Assembly (NCBI RefSeq): GCF_006539725.1 | Contig: NZ_BJNO01000011.1 | Coordinates: 62,001-126,000 of the forward strand | Length of the DNA: 64,000 nucleotides | Source of the DNA: Klebsiella terrigena | Lineage (GTDB): Bacteria; Pseudomonadota; Gammaproteobacteria; Enterobacterales; Enterobacteriaceae | Direction: 5' to 3' | In this document: one piece after another, positions 26,407 through 35,148 of the stretch | Position numbering within the stretch: the stretch's first letter is position 1 | How the letters are laid out: the number at the start of each line of letters is the position of its first letter | Program-made: the position numbers and the translations under genes | The notes under the pieces: model-generated | Seen by the model: the letters and a program-made list of their open reading frames with translations, nothing else | Databases searched by the model: none | What the model was told of the DNA's origin: nothing

Positions 26407-27310
26407 CCGATCTTTCATATTGGTTTTCGGCGCAACGGGTCAGCAGGGCGGCTCCGTGGCAAGGGCGCTACTCAATAACGGCTGGCCGGTACGCGTTATG
26501 GTGCGTAATCCCTCCTCTCAGGTATCGCTCGCCCTTCGGGATTCGGGTGCTGAAATGGTGACCGGGACGTTCGATGATGTCGACGCGATGAGAGAGGCGA
26601 TGAAAGGCGTATACGGCGTTTTCAGCGTCCAGCCCAGTTCACCGGGAGGGACGGTAACCGACGACGATGAAGTTCGCTATGGTAAGACGATCGCCAGTCT
26701 TGCCGTCGAGTACGGTGTACAGCACCTGGTCTACTCTTCAGGTAGCGCGGTGGGTGATAAACCAACGGGTCTTGCGCATTTCGACACAAAAGCTGAAATC
26801 GAACGCTATATTCGTACGCTGCCAATTATTTCGACTATCGTGCGACCAGCCATGTTTATGGAACTGCTGGTAATGCCCGGTTTCGGGCTTGATGAAAGCC
26901 GTTTTACCTTTTTTATGCAGCCTGAAGGCTTCGTGCAGGTTATCGCGGTTGAAGATATCGGTAAAATTGTCGCCGCGATTTACGCTGGGCCAGAGCGGTT
27001 TAAAGGTAAAACGTTTGACATCGCCAGCGATGTCGTCACTGGTCAGCAGCTTCAGGAACGGTTCTCCGCAGCAGCAGGGCGGCTGATTCCCTATTCTCGT
27101 TTTTCCGATGAGGTGCTGGCCGCCAATCCCTTTCTGCAAAAGCTGACCGCGCTGGTGGATGATGGACGGCTGGCGGGGCACGCCTCCCTGGAGACGATGC
27201 GGCAAATGAATCCGCAGCTGCAATCCTTTGAGTCGTGGCTGGCGGGAAGCGGGCGAGAGGCTTTCGAACGGGCGCTGGCAACCTCTGCCAGTTGGGAGTT
27301 TAACCGGTAA
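26396..27310 (+). CDS. NmrA/HSCARG-family NAD(P)-binding protein
   Basis: 304 residues starting MMNNRSFILVFGATGQQGGS at 26396, with the Rossmann motif GATGQQGG of NmrA/HSCARG redox-sensor or reductase proteins, and FSVQPSSPGG and VYSSGSAVG segments. The start overlaps the MBL hydrolase stop by 11 bp. It may be a reductase in the same pathway or an NADPH-sensing partner. Confidence 0.85.
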   Translation: MMNNRSFILVFGATGQQGGSVARALLNNGWPVRVMVRNPSSQVSLALRDSGAEMVTGTFDDVDAMREAMKGVYGVFSVQPSSPGGTVTDDDEVRYGKTIASLAVEYGVQHLVYSSGSAVGDKPTGLAHFDTKAEIERYIRTLPIISTIVRPAMFMELLVMPGFGLDESRFTFFMQPEGFVQVIAVEDIGKIVAAIYAGPERFKGKTFDIASDVVTGQQLQERFSAAAGRLIPYSRFSDEVLAANPFLQKLTALVDDGRLAGHASLETMRQMNPQLQSFESWLAGSGREAFERALATSASWEFNR

Positions 27311-27352
27311 ACCCGCTTTACCCGGCTCCAGCAATGTGGAGCCGGGAAGGGG

Positions 27353-27575
27353 CTATCGGGACGATAATAGCGAGGCGTAATCCATATTCTGCAAATCGTC
27401 GAGCAGGCCGGGGCCGGTGGGTTGCCAATTCAACTGCTGACGCGTCCAGACCGATGATGCACGCAGGTTCATGGCGGCGAACATCGCGAACCAGTCAAAA
27501 TGCGTTTGCGCCTCTTAAGGCGAGAGCGATATTAGCGGCAAACAGAAAACTTTTTTGCCTGCGGTAATAATGTCG
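27353..27575 (-). pseudogene. C-terminal remnant of an SDR gene like 1877-2782
   Basis: Read leftward, this encodes ...LPLISLSP-stop-EAQTHFDWFAMF... ending LLDDLQNMDYASLLSSR. It aligns without gaps to the last ~65 residues of the intact SDR at 1877-2782 (IPLKSLSTEQ..AHFGWFAAF.., LLDDLSNMDY). One in-frame TAA replaces the glutamate of STEQ. The N-terminal three quarters of the gene are gone. Confidence 0.85.
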
Positions 27576-27746
27576 GTATCGGTTTTTGCAGATAAGAAAA
27601 AACCATTATCAGACATAATGTTATGGGACGAGTACATAACCAAGCACCCGTAGTTCGTTATCTCATCGTGATTCGGTAATGGCGCGGTTCTCCACGCCAT
27701 TACCGCCTGCCAGCGGCCTTCGCCCGCTTTGACGTGTCGGTTCAAC

Positions 27747-28325
27747 CTATTGCTGCTGCAGCACTTCGGCAAATTTCGCCAGCCACTGCGGGTGCGCGGG
27801 CCAGGCGGGAGCGGTGACCAGGTTGCCGTCAACGTGCGCCTGATCGATACCGATGTCGGCATAGTGTCCGCCGCTGAGCCGGACTTCCGGAGCACAGGCC
27901 GGATAGGCGCTGCAGGTACGTCCTTTTAGCACGCCGGCCGCGGCCAGCAGCTGCGGGCCGTGGCAAACGGCGGCAATCGGCTTACCCGCGCGGTCAAACG
28001 CCTGCACCAGCTTGAGCACCTCCTCATTCAGGCGCAGATATTCAGGCGCCCGTCCGCCGGGGATCAGCAGCGCGTCGTAATCCTGTTCTTTCACTGCGGA
28101 AAAGTCGGCGTTAAGAACAAAGCGGTGGCCGGGTTTTTCGCTATAGGTCTGGGCACCGTCAAAATCGTGGATCGCCGTCATGATGTAGTCACCTTTGGTT
28201 TTATCGGGGCACACCGCGTCAACCTGATGACCAATCATCTGCAATGCCTGAAACGGCACCATCGTTTCGTAATCTTCGGCGTAGTCGCCCACCAGCATCA
28301 GAATCTTCTTGCTCACCATCATCAC
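27747..28325 (-). CDS. DJ-1/PfpI-family protein (glutamine amidotransferase-like)
   Basis: 192 residues (starts with three consecutive Met codons; AGGAG favours the second or third, 28322/28319). DJ-1/PfpI fold with [18 protein letters not shown] carrying the conserved Glu, [10 protein letters not shown], and the nucleophile elbow [10 protein letters not shown] with its Cys. The group includes proteases, glyoxalase III/deglycases and isonitrile hydratases. The length and GGRAPEYLR motif match PfpI-type proteins; exact activity is open. Confidence 0.85.
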   Translation of the reverse strand: MMMVSKKILMLVGDYAEDYETMVPFQALQMIGHQVDAVCPDKTKGDYIMTAIHDFDGAQTYSEKPGHRFVLNADFSAVKEQDYDALLIPGGRAPEYLRLNEEVLKLVQAFDRAGKPIAAVCHGPQLLAAAGVLKGRTCSAYPACAPEVRLSGGHYADIGIDQAHVDGNLVTAPAWPAHPQWLAKFAEVLQQQ

Positions 28326-28560
28326 TCCTGTACGTATAAAGGTGTCTAAGATATAGCCTGGTGGAAGAGGGAATGCGAACCGTCAATCTCCGCCCTGGGA
28401 GCTTCATTCCATCCGCTGGCGGCGGATTTCTGAGCTGTTGCTTGCGGATGCGACATTCCGCCATTTATTTGCCATACAATTGTAACGAAAACGATTGCTT
28501 ACTGGTTTTATATGGTTCTTAATGTTACCCATAACATTAAATGATGGGTAAAGGGATGTT

Positions 28561-28677
28561 GTGAACGTTGCTGAAACTGGTGCCACCTTGTTATGGCTTG
28601 TCGGTGTTATCGTGGTTATTTTTGCCATCGATATTAAATTTAAGCGTAAATATCGGCGTAAGCGAACGAAGGAGTAG
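28561..28677 (+). CDS. 38-aa single-span membrane protein
   Basis: GTG start with AAGGGA 4 nt ahead. The product begins MNVAETGATLLW, has one hydrophobic helix (~residues 9-26) and ends in a very basic tail (KFKRKYRRKRTKE). Not recognised by name. A short stem (TTACCCA 28525-28531 / TGGGTAA 28545-28551) lies just upstream and touches the ribosome site. Confidence 0.6.
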   Translation: MNVAETGATLLWLVGVIVVIFAIDIKFKRKYRRKRTKE

Positions 28678-29289
28678 GTTTGCCGGCCGTCTCCTCGGCC
28701 AGTGCGTCAGCGGCTCCGGGTGACGGATCGGAGAGAGGTGACGGCAGCGGAAGGAAGCGGCGAGCACCCGCGGTGGTAAAGCGCTTCTGCAAAGGAGAGG
28801 GTTCTGCAAAAAAGAAGAGGGCGGCGGTACGGAAAAACGATAATCGCTGACGTGCGGTATGTAGGATCAGCGACAGGGAGTTTGGTGATTCGACGATGGC
28901 CCGAAGAGCAATCAGAACTCGTCGGGGTTATTGGATACAGCGATTCCAACTTTTGCCAGACTCAATACGAACAGACTAAGCACGGCAAGCGTTGTTACAA
29001 CAATCATAAGTGTGGTCACAGCAGTCTCGATAGTTTTATACAGACAGTAATCAGACTGCGTACCTGAGCAATAGTTCCGCAAATAAAAATAAACAGAACC
29101 CGTTCGGGATGCGATGGCCTGACGTGATGCAATAATATATTTCTCGCTTCCCCAAGCCTGGGTACAGCGCAGTAATTCGGGCTATTTAAGCTATTTCAAA
29201 GAGATACCCTCAAAGATGGCCCCTGCGCGCGCCCGGCTGCGTAGGTTAAAGGGACTCAACGCGTGCTCGTCCCCCTAACGTTGTTGCCG
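28678..29289. other. Gene-poor interval with one open frame lacking a good start
   Basis: No recognisable gene. On the minus strand a frame is open for 90 codons (28912-29181). It would encode a hydrophobic segment (TLMIVVTTLAVLSLFVLSL) followed by KVGIAVSNNPDEF, but has only TTG (29082), GTG (29019) or ATG (29007) starts without clear ribosome sites. The rest shows nothing beyond ordinary non-coding composition. Confidence 0.4.
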
Positions 29290-29409
29290 CTAGCGTCTTT
29301 TTTTGAAGGTAAACTTTTGTTTCTTGCGATCTCTTATATACGAAATAAGAGAAAAAACAGCGACCAGGAGCAGTGCGACCGCCAGTGCTAAAAAGAGTAA
29401 ATTCGCCAT
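29290..29409 (-). CDS. 39-aa single-span membrane protein
   Basis: ATG at 29409 with GGGGA about 10 nt upstream. The product starts MANLLFLALAVALLLVAVF, one membrane helix to about residue 23, then a strongly basic tail (RDRKKQKFTFKKRR). Composition and layout fit the small membrane proteins annotated in Klebsiella relatives. Role unknown; no gene partner. Confidence 0.65.
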   Translation of the reverse strand: MANLLFLALAVALLLVAVFSLISYIRDRKKQKFTFKKRR

Positions 29410-30164
29410 ACGCGTTTATTCCCCGAGAAATTTATGGATATTCTTGCTTTTATGCGAAGAAATTTACTCTCGCCTTAAGAAAAATCCTAATGAAATATTT
29501 TTCATAGTTATCAAAAAAAATTTTTTAATGATGTTTATGAATGAATGCTGGGTTTTCATATCGATGCCTTCGCATCGGTGTAGCATAATATTTCAATTAA
29601 TCGCCGCTATTTTGTTTAAAGATGCTAGAGGGGATTTGGGCTGTGAGGGCCAAAAGTGAGCATCATCCGTGCCGTTTTCATGAACTAACTGACTGAAACA
29701 ATTTAGAAACATAGGCTCACTCTCGGACGAAAATCGCCGTGGAGGGAATGCGTAGGGAAAAGGATGCCGCCGATCGGTGTTGCCCGCGTAAGCTGCCGGC
29801 CGTTGCCAGAATATTTTGCGGCAACGTTGCCTGAAAAAAGGGCTATGGGTACGACGGGAGTTATTCCTCAGCCGCTATGGTCAGGATAATCTGCAGTGGG
29901 TTTCATTATATTCAGATTGTGAATATAAAATTACGTAATATTCAGGGAGTCAGTTTGTGTCTGGTGTTGATGCCGCTACTTGTTTCTCTGGTCGCGGATA
30001 AATTTAAGTCAGGTGAACAGGAGAGCGTATTTAAACGGCCGGCGAGCAGCGCCGGTGGCCGGGGAAAATATTTGCAGGGCAAATTGATATCCAGGGAACA
30101 GTATTGGGGAATGCTAACGCCGGTCCCTGAAAAAACGCTGTTGATATCAACGCAGCGGCCTGGC
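29410..30164. other. Intergenic interval, no supported gene
   Basis: AT-rich around 29480-29620. A short hairpin (CGATGC-CTTC-GCATCG near 29560-29578) is present but lacks a T-run. Frames on either strand show no ribosome site or recognisable motif. The right part (29880-30160) may hold decayed coding DNA, but nothing identifiable. Confidence 0.4.
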
Positions 30165-30410
30165 TTATTCGTCTGCGGTCATCCACATATCCGCTTCTTC
30201 AAACATCTCCTGAACGGCGCGGCTGATCTGCTCCTTTTCATGCTTGCTGGCATCCGTATTGATGGCGGGCAGCGTCATCATCGGCTTAACGCGAACGTCA
30301 GCTTCAGGAAAAATGCGGTGAATACGTTTGGTGAGTTCAGCCATAATGGTCTCTCTGGCCCCGGCTAACCCTTCAAAATTTCTTTTGTCATAAACCAGTT
30401 CTACAAACAT
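30165..30410 (-). CDS. DinI-family SOS protein
   Basis: 81 residues of the DinI fold: an N-terminal beta strand (MFVELVYDK), the helix AELTKRIHRIFPEADV, a strand, and the acidic C-terminal helix (RAVQEMFEEADMWMTADE) used by DinI to mimic DNA and bind RecA. AGGAG ribosome site 7 nt upstream. A LexA box lies ~35 bp upstream of the start, confirming SOS control. Modulates RecA filaments and UmuD cleavage. Confidence 0.88.
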   Translation of the reverse strand: MFVELVYDKRNFEGLAGARETIMAELTKRIHRIFPEADVRVKPMMTLPAINTDASKHEKEQISRAVQEMFEEADMWMTADE

Positions 30411-30442
30411 GCTTTGGCTCCTGTAACGGTAGGCAGTAGTTA

Positions 30443-30462
30443 TACTGTTTTTTTGTACAGTG
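30443..30462 (-). promoter_or_regulatory. LexA (SOS) box of the DinI-like gene
   Basis: TACTGTTTTTTTGTACAGTG: CTG-N10-CAG (CTG at 30445, CAG at 30458) with the A/T-rich centre typical of strong LexA sites. Confidence 0.9.
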
Positions 30463-30567
30463 TCAAGGCGAGAGGGAGAACAGCGCGCATTTTCCGCCTC
30501 GCCAGCCGGCCAGCACAGGGCTTGTACGTAATAAGCGGTGGTCGGTTATTCAGCTACTAAACAACCG

Positions 30568-30762
30568 TTAATCGACGTTGTTGAAATAGTCTCGCGCAAC
30601 CGCCTCGACGTTCTTCGCGTCAATTCCCGTTTTTTCAGTAATCAGCTCGATGAACTGCTTAAACTTGTCGGTCATTACGTTGCCGCCATCCCAGTGGGCA
30701 ACGTAGAAACGGCACTGATAGCGATAAAAGTGGAGGGTGGTATCTCCTAACGTGTAGTACAT
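30568..30762 (-). CDS. 64-aa protein of unknown function within the SOS cassette
   Basis: Unrecognised. ATG at 30762 has a clear GGGAGA site 5 nt away. The product begins MYYTLGDTTLHFYRYQ, rich in aromatic residues, then an acidic/helical half (TDKFKQFIELITEKTGIDAK) ending VARDYFNNVD. No membrane segment. It lies between the DinI-like gene and umuD. A 7-bp palindrome at 30808-30828 lies just upstream; no LexA box was found for it. Confidence 0.6.
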   Translation of the reverse strand: MYYTLGDTTLHFYRYQCRFYVAHWDGGNVMTDKFKQFIELITEKTGIDAKNVEAVARDYFNNVD

Positions 30763-30807
30763 AAGAATCTCCCGTTCAGTATGTCGGACGAATCGCCATA
30801 GTTTGTG

Positions 30808-30828
30808 GTTATGGTACCTCACCATAAC
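30808..30828. promoter_or_regulatory. Perfect inverted repeat upstream of the 64-aa gene
   Basis: GTTATGG (30808-30814), 7-nt spacer, CCATAAC (30822-30828), about 45 bp upstream of the 30762 start. Candidate operator; it does not fit LexA. Confidence 0.4.
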
Positions 30829-31001
30829 GCGTTGCTTGCAAGCATCTATCCTGCTACGAATCGCGTGAGATTGCCAGAGACGCGTTATTTTTAGCGCCGC
30901 CTGGCGCGACGAGCCACAGCATCCGCCTAAATATGGCCGAACTTCAAGGCCTTCGCGATAACGGAGCATGAGTGGCTTGATTAACCCTGATGATTTATTT
31001 A

Positions 31002-31021
31002 TACTGTATATAAACACAGTT
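31002..31021 (+). promoter_or_regulatory. LexA (SOS) box of umuDC
   Basis: TACTGTATATAAACACAGTT: CTG at 31004 and CAG at 31017 separated by ten A/T-rich bases, centred ~28 bp before the umuD start. Close to the E. coli umuDC operator. Confidence 0.93.
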
Positions 31022-31039
31022 ATTATGCCAGGTGAGTTT

Positions 31040-31477
31040 ATGTTGACGTTCTACAAGCCGGTTGAGTCGTCGCCACGGTTTTTGGTGCCGCTGTTTCGCG
31101 ATCTTGTTCCCTGCGGCTTTCCCAGCCCGGCCCAGGACTATGTCGAAGATACCCTTGATTTGAATAAGCTGGCCATCAGGCACCCAAACGCGACCTACTT
31201 TGTCAGGGTGAGCGGTGATTCAATGACGGGGGCCGGGATTGATGATGGCGACCTGCTGGTGGTTGACCGTTCGCTAACCGCGGAGCATGGCGATATTGTG
31301 ATTGCTGCCGTCGCCGGCGAGTTTACCGTCAAGGAGCTGCAAACCCGGCCTGTCCTTCAGCTCATACCGCGTAACCTCAGCTATTCCCCCGTTGTCTGCC
31401 AGCCGGGAGAGGAGCTGCAAATATTCGGCGTGGTCACCTTCAGCTTAAAATCACACCGACATGTTCGCGCTTGTTGA
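31040..31477 (+). CDS. umuD: UmuD, SOS translesion polymerase V accessory protein
   Basis: 145 residues from ATG 31040 (AGGTGAG 5 nt upstream; an ATG at 31025 is less well served). Self-cleavage site Cys25-Gly26 (VPCGFPSP), catalytic Ser61 in SGDSM and Lys98 in FTVKELQ: the LexA/UmuD peptidase dyad. RecA* triggers cleavage to UmuD', which joins UmuC as Pol V. The last 17 bp overlap umuC. Confidence 0.95.
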   Translation: MLTFYKPVESSPRFLVPLFRDLVPCGFPSPAQDYVEDTLDLNKLAIRHPNATYFVRVSGDSMTGAGIDDGDLLVVDRSLTAEHGDIVIAAVAGEFTVKELQTRPVLQLIPRNLSYSPVVCQPGEELQIFGVVTFSLKSHRHVRAC

Positions 31478-32723
31478 TGTCAACAGCTTCTATGCCTCCT
31501 GCGAAACCGTTTTCCGGCCAGACCTGCAGGGAAAAGCGGTGGTGGTGGTGTCAAATAACGATGGCTGTATTATTTCACGCTCGGCGCAGGCAAAGGCGCT
31601 GGGTATTCCCATGGCGGCGCCTTATTTCAAAATTAAAGACGATCTGCAGCGTTTGCAGGTGGCCGTTTTTAGCTCGAACTATGCCCTCTATGCCGATCTC
31701 AGCCACCGGGTGATGATGACGCTAACGGAGATGGCGCCGGCGATTGAAATCTACTCCATCGATGAGGCCTTCGTTAATTTAGCCGGTATCTCCAGCTATA
31801 TGCCGCTTGAGACCTTCGGCCAGCAAATGCGCGCTCGGGTCCTGAAGCATACCGGACTCACGGTTGGGGTTGGCATCGCGCCGACTAAAACGCTCGCCAA
31901 GCTGGCGAATTTCGCGGCTAAAACGTGGAGCAAAACCGGCGGCGTGGTCGAACTATCGAATCGCGATCGCCAGCGTAAGCTGCTCGCTCTGGTGCCGGTG
32001 CATGAAGTTTGGGGCGTGGGTCGTCGGATCGCAAAAAAGCTGGAGCTGATGGGCATCGAAAACGCGCTGCAGCTTGCCGACAGCTCTACCTGGGTGATAC
32101 GTAAGCACTTTAACGTCGTGCTGGAGCGCACGGTGCGCGAGCTGCGGGGGGAATCCTGCCTGCAGACGGATGAGTTTGCGCCGACCAAACAGCAGATTAT
32201 CTGTAGCCGTTCGTTTGGCCACCGCATTACCCAATATAGCGATATGCATCAGGCGGTTTGCGCCTATGCTGAACGCGCGGCGGAAAAGCTCAGGGTAGAG
32301 AAGCAGTACTGCCGCGCGGTTAGCGTCTTTATGCGGACCAGCCCGCACGCCGAAAATGAAGCCTTCTACGCTCCTCAGGCCAGCGGTCGGCTGGCAACGC
32401 CTTCCGACGATACCCGGGACATTATTCGCGTCGCTATCCACGCGCTGGACAGAGTGTGGAAGGACGGCTTTCGCTATATGAAAGCCGGCATCATGCTGGG
32501 TGATTTCTTCAGTCAGGGCGTGGCGCAGCTCAACCTGTTTGATGAGTATCAGCCGCAGGCGAACAGCGCCGCGCTGATGCAGGTGGTGGATAGACTGAAT
32601 CGCTCGGGTCGCGGCAGCGTGTGGTTTGCCGGGCAGGGCATTCAAAAAAGCTGGGCGATGAAGCGAGAGATGCTATCGCCCGGCTATACGACCCGCTACG
32701 CCGATTTGCCCGTCGTCAAATAG
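31461..32723 (+). CDS. umuC: UmuC, catalytic subunit of DNA polymerase V
   Basis: 420 residues, Y-family polymerase. The metal-binding motif [13 protein letters not shown] is at the N-terminus, the SIDEAF catalytic motif at ~residue 98-103, and the helix-hairpin-helix [16 protein letters not shown] at ~residue 178. The C-terminus ([15 protein letters not shown]) matches intact UmuC. Translationally overlapped with umuD and controlled by the LexA box ahead of it. Confidence 0.96.
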   Translation: MFALVDVNSFYASCETVFRPDLQGKAVVVVSNNDGCIISRSAQAKALGIPMAAPYFKIKDDLQRLQVAVFSSNYALYADLSHRVMMTLTEMAPAIEIYSIDEAFVNLAGISSYMPLETFGQQMRARVLKHTGLTVGVGIAPTKTLAKLANFAAKTWSKTGGVVELSNRDRQRKLLALVPVHEVWGVGRRIAKKLELMGIENALQLADSSTWVIRKHFNVVLERTVRELRGESCLQTDEFAPTKQQIICSRSFGHRITQYSDMHQAVCAYAERAAEKLRVEKQYCRAVSVFMRTSPHAENEAFYAPQASGRLATPSDDTRDIIRVAIHALDRVWKDGFRYMKAGIMLGDFFSQGVAQLNLFDEYQPQANSAALMQVVDRLNRSGRGSVWFAGQGIQKSWAMKREMLSPGYTTRYADLPVVK

Positions 32724-32918
32724 GCCGCCGGGGTATTCACGGCGCGACCAACGAGCGGCTGCTGCAGGCCGCGCTGGATCGCAATGTCGCGCTGGCGACG
32801 TCGCGGCTTACCGCGCATTATTGGAAAACGATGGGGATCGAGCCGGAAAACGAAGCCCTGGGCTGAAGCCGGGGGAAGGACATGACCTGCGAAGCCGCAG
32901 GCCATGTTTATACGACGA

Positions 32919-34001
32919 TTACTTCAGCGCGGCCAGCTCGTCGGCGGTGAGCGCTAACGTCTGCAGCGTGCCGGTTTCTGCGGAGAGAACGGCGGCCTCC
33001 AGCACGGCCATGACGGCGAGCGCCTGCAGCGGCTGCACCGGGTTTTCAATCTTGCCGGTGAGCGCATCGCGCACGTTGATGTAGTACTGACGCTGATCGC
33101 CCTGCGGCGCGCCCACTTCCTGAACCTGCGATTGCGCGTCAAAAATGCTCAGGCTATCGTCATCCTGGCCCCAGCCTGCGCTGCCGGGAATGACGCCCGC
33201 CAGCAGCTGGCTCTCCTGCTGGTCGGCTTTTTGTTTGACCGCGCTGCCCTGGTCACCGTGAACGGTAAAGCGTGCGCTGCCGCCGGCGACCAGCATGCTG
33301 CAGTGCAGAATGACCTTGTGCTGGGGGTAATTTAAGACCACGTGCGCCCAGTCATTGATCTCCGCGCCCTGGCGCAGAGTGGCGATGTTGCCCTGCACCG
33401 ACTGCGGCAGGCCAAACAGCTGCAGGGCCTGATCGATCAGGTGCGGGCCTAAATCAAACCACAGGCCGCTTCCCGGCACGTTCTGTTCTCTCCAGCGCAC
33501 GCGAACTTCCGGGCGGAAGCGGTCGAAATGCGACTCAAAGTGCTTCACGTTGCCGATAAGCCCCTGCTCAATAACCTGCTTGATCCCGAGGAAGTCGCTG
33601 TCCCAGCGGCGGTTGTGGAATACCGAGAGCAGCAGCTGCTTCTCCTGCGCCAGGGCGATAAGTTCGCGAGCTTCCTGCATATCGAGGGTAAAAGGTTTAT
33701 CAACCACCACGTGCTTACCGGCGTTTAGCGCCAGTTTGGCGAGCGGGGCGTGGGTGGCGTTAGGGGAGGCGATCACCACGAGATCGATATCCGGATGCCG
33801 GATCGCCTCTTCGGGTGAGGCGATGACGGTAACATCGGGAATGTCGCGCTTAACTTTCTCCTCGTCGCGAGAAGAGACGACGGCCAGCTTCAGGCCGTCA
33901 ATCGAGCGGATCAGCGGCGCATGGAAGGTTTTGCCCACGAACCCATAACCGATCAGCGCAATATTAATGTTCTTACCGTCACCGGCGATAACTTTGTTCA
34001 T
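32919..34001 (-). CDS. Gfo/Idh/MocA-family oxidoreductase (YdgJ-like)
   Basis: 360 residues from ATG 34001 (GGAGAG 4 nt upstream). N-terminal Rossmann domain with GYGFVGKTFHAPLI and the DKPFTLD catalytic-lysine strand (EKP type, ~residue 98), then the C-terminal sheet domain with HFDRFRPEVRVRW. Closest in character to E. coli YdgJ. These enzymes oxidise sugars or inositols with NAD(P). Operon with the DeoR regulator 13 bp upstream; substrate unknown. Confidence 0.85.
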   Translation of the reverse strand: MNKVIAGDGKNINIALIGYGFVGKTFHAPLIRSIDGLKLAVVSSRDEEKVKRDIPDVTVIASPEEAIRHPDIDLVVIASPNATHAPLAKLALNAGKHVVVDKPFTLDMQEARELIALAQEKQLLLSVFHNRRWDSDFLGIKQVIEQGLIGNVKHFESHFDRFRPEVRVRWREQNVPGSGLWFDLGPHLIDQALQLFGLPQSVQGNIATLRQGAEINDWAHVVLNYPQHKVILHCSMLVAGGSARFTVHGDQGSAVKQKADQQESQLLAGVIPGSAGWGQDDDSLSIFDAQSQVQEVGAPQGDQRQYYINVRDALTGKIENPVQPLQALAVMAVLEAAVLSAETGTLQTLALTADELAALK

Positions 34002-34014
34002 TATTCTCTCCACG

Positions 34015-34761
34015 CTATTGAGCGTCAGCAATGTTGATGTGCGTTGAAATGTCGTCCCCGGCTTCTTCCCAGGCCGTATCTAAAAATAGCTGATGAATTT
34101 CGGCTAATCCGGCGACCAGATAGGGCTCGCAGTGGTTCAGTTTCATATGGTCGGCAACCAGCCAGCACTCGGTGCTGGCCGCCAGCATGGCGCGCTTGAT
34201 CTCGGCGTCGGCCTCCTGGCTGGCGCTTAAGCCCAGCTGCGCATGCAGCGCGCAGGCGCCGAGAATAGCGATATCAGCCCGATAGCGCGCGAGCAGCGCG
34301 AGGGTGGCGCTGCCGGCAAACAGGCGCTGCTGCATATCCCACCTGCCGCCGAGCAGGATCAGCTGAATATCCGCCCGGTCGCTGAAGTGCTGGGCGATGT
34401 CTAAAGAGGGGGTGATGACGGTCATCGGCTCTTTGATGTGGCTGGCGACGGCCAGCACGGTGCTGCCGGCATCTAAAAAGATCGTCGAGCCGGCAGGAAT
34501 TTTCTCCGCCACCATTTTACCCAGCCGCTGTTTGGTCTTCGGCAGCAGGGCGTTTCTGCCCTGGCGGTTCATCGCCGACAGGTCGAGGGCGATAGCGCCG
34601 CCGTGATTCTTTTGCGCCAGCCCCTGCTTTTGCAGATCGGTCAGGTCGCGGCGAACGGTGTCCGCGGAAACCTGCAGCCTGTCGACCAGCTCGCTGATGC
34701 TGACCTGGCCATTTTCGCTAATGATATCCAGGAGGTATTTTTGTCTGGCGGTTTTGTGCAC
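34015..34761 (-). CDS. DeoR-family regulator
   Basis: About 248 residues from GTG 34761 (AGGAT upstream). HTH (ISELVDRLQVSADTVRRDL, residues ~18-36), then the sugar-phosphate-sensing DeoRC domain with GSTVLAVA and GGRWDMQQRLFAG. Likely represses the adjoining dehydrogenase in response to a sugar phosphate. Upstream in-frame ATG at 34818 gives a longer N-terminus but without family similarity. Confidence 0.85.
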   Translation of the reverse strand: MHKTARQKYLLDIISENGQVSISELVDRLQVSADTVRRDLTDLQKQGLAQKNHGGAIALDLSAMNRQGRNALLPKTKQRLGKMVAEKIPAGSTIFLDAGSTVLAVASHIKEPMTVITPSLDIAQHFSDRADIQLILLGGRWDMQQRLFAGSATLALLARYRADIAILGACALHAQLGLSASQEADAEIKRAMLAASTECWLVADHMKLNHCEPYLVAGLAEIHQLFLDTAWEEAGDDISTHINIADAQ

Positions 34762-34835
34762 GGTCTTCAATCCTGCAAATTGCTGCAATAAATCGCATAA
34801 TACAGCATTTTGCGGCAAAAGAAATCCCGCGCCAG

Positions 34836-35101
34836 CGCAAGCTCTTCACGCGCTATCGTATCCCGGCGCTGCCCGTGCGAACCGTCGGCGGCGGGGTAAC
34901 CTGGCAGAATCGGGTCTACAAAGACCTCTGCGGGCCGGACGGCGAAACGCGGCGCCTGTATCAGGGCAGCTACCCGCTGGTGAGCCTGTTCACGCCAATA
35001 TCAACAACCTCTTCGATCGTGAATATGACTCCTGCCTCGATGATTCCGCAGTGTACGGGGAGCCGCGCAGCGTTTCGCTGAGCATGAACTACAGGTTCTG
35101 A
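34836..35101 (+). pseudogene. FhuE-like TonB-dependent siderophore receptor, broken C-terminal remnant
   Basis: The first part reads KLFTRYRIPALP.. and GGGVTWQNRVYKD.. to YQGSYPLVSLFT in one frame. The frame then shifts, about 12 residues are missing, and the last part reads ANINNLFDREYDSCL.. VYGEPRSVSLSMNYRF with a normal stop. These are the final strands of an FhuE/FoxA-type outer-membrane receptor. The rest of the gene is absent. Confidence 0.85.
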
Positions 35102-35148
35102 TTACCGCTCCCGCAGGCGCCTCGCAAGAGGGCCTGCGGGCGGGGAGG

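Noticed and set aside
27515-27895. Minus-strand frame of 126 codons between the SDR remnant and the DJ-1 gene
   Set aside because: Its right part is antisense-frame noise of the DJ-1 gene; only its last residues belong to the SDR remnant, already listed.
29560-29578. Short CGATGC-CTTC-GCATCG hairpin
   Set aside because: No T-run and no adjacent gene end; too short to call a terminator or RNA gene.
29877-30368. Plus-strand frame of about 160 codons
   Set aside because: The right half is opposite the DinI-like gene; the left half has no ribosome site, and its hydrophobic stretch is too short to argue for.
32725-32866. Open stretch after umuC reading GATNERLLQAALDRNVALA
   Set aside because: Looks protein-like but has no start of its own, and no family was recognised. 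Could be a fragment; not supported enough to annotate.
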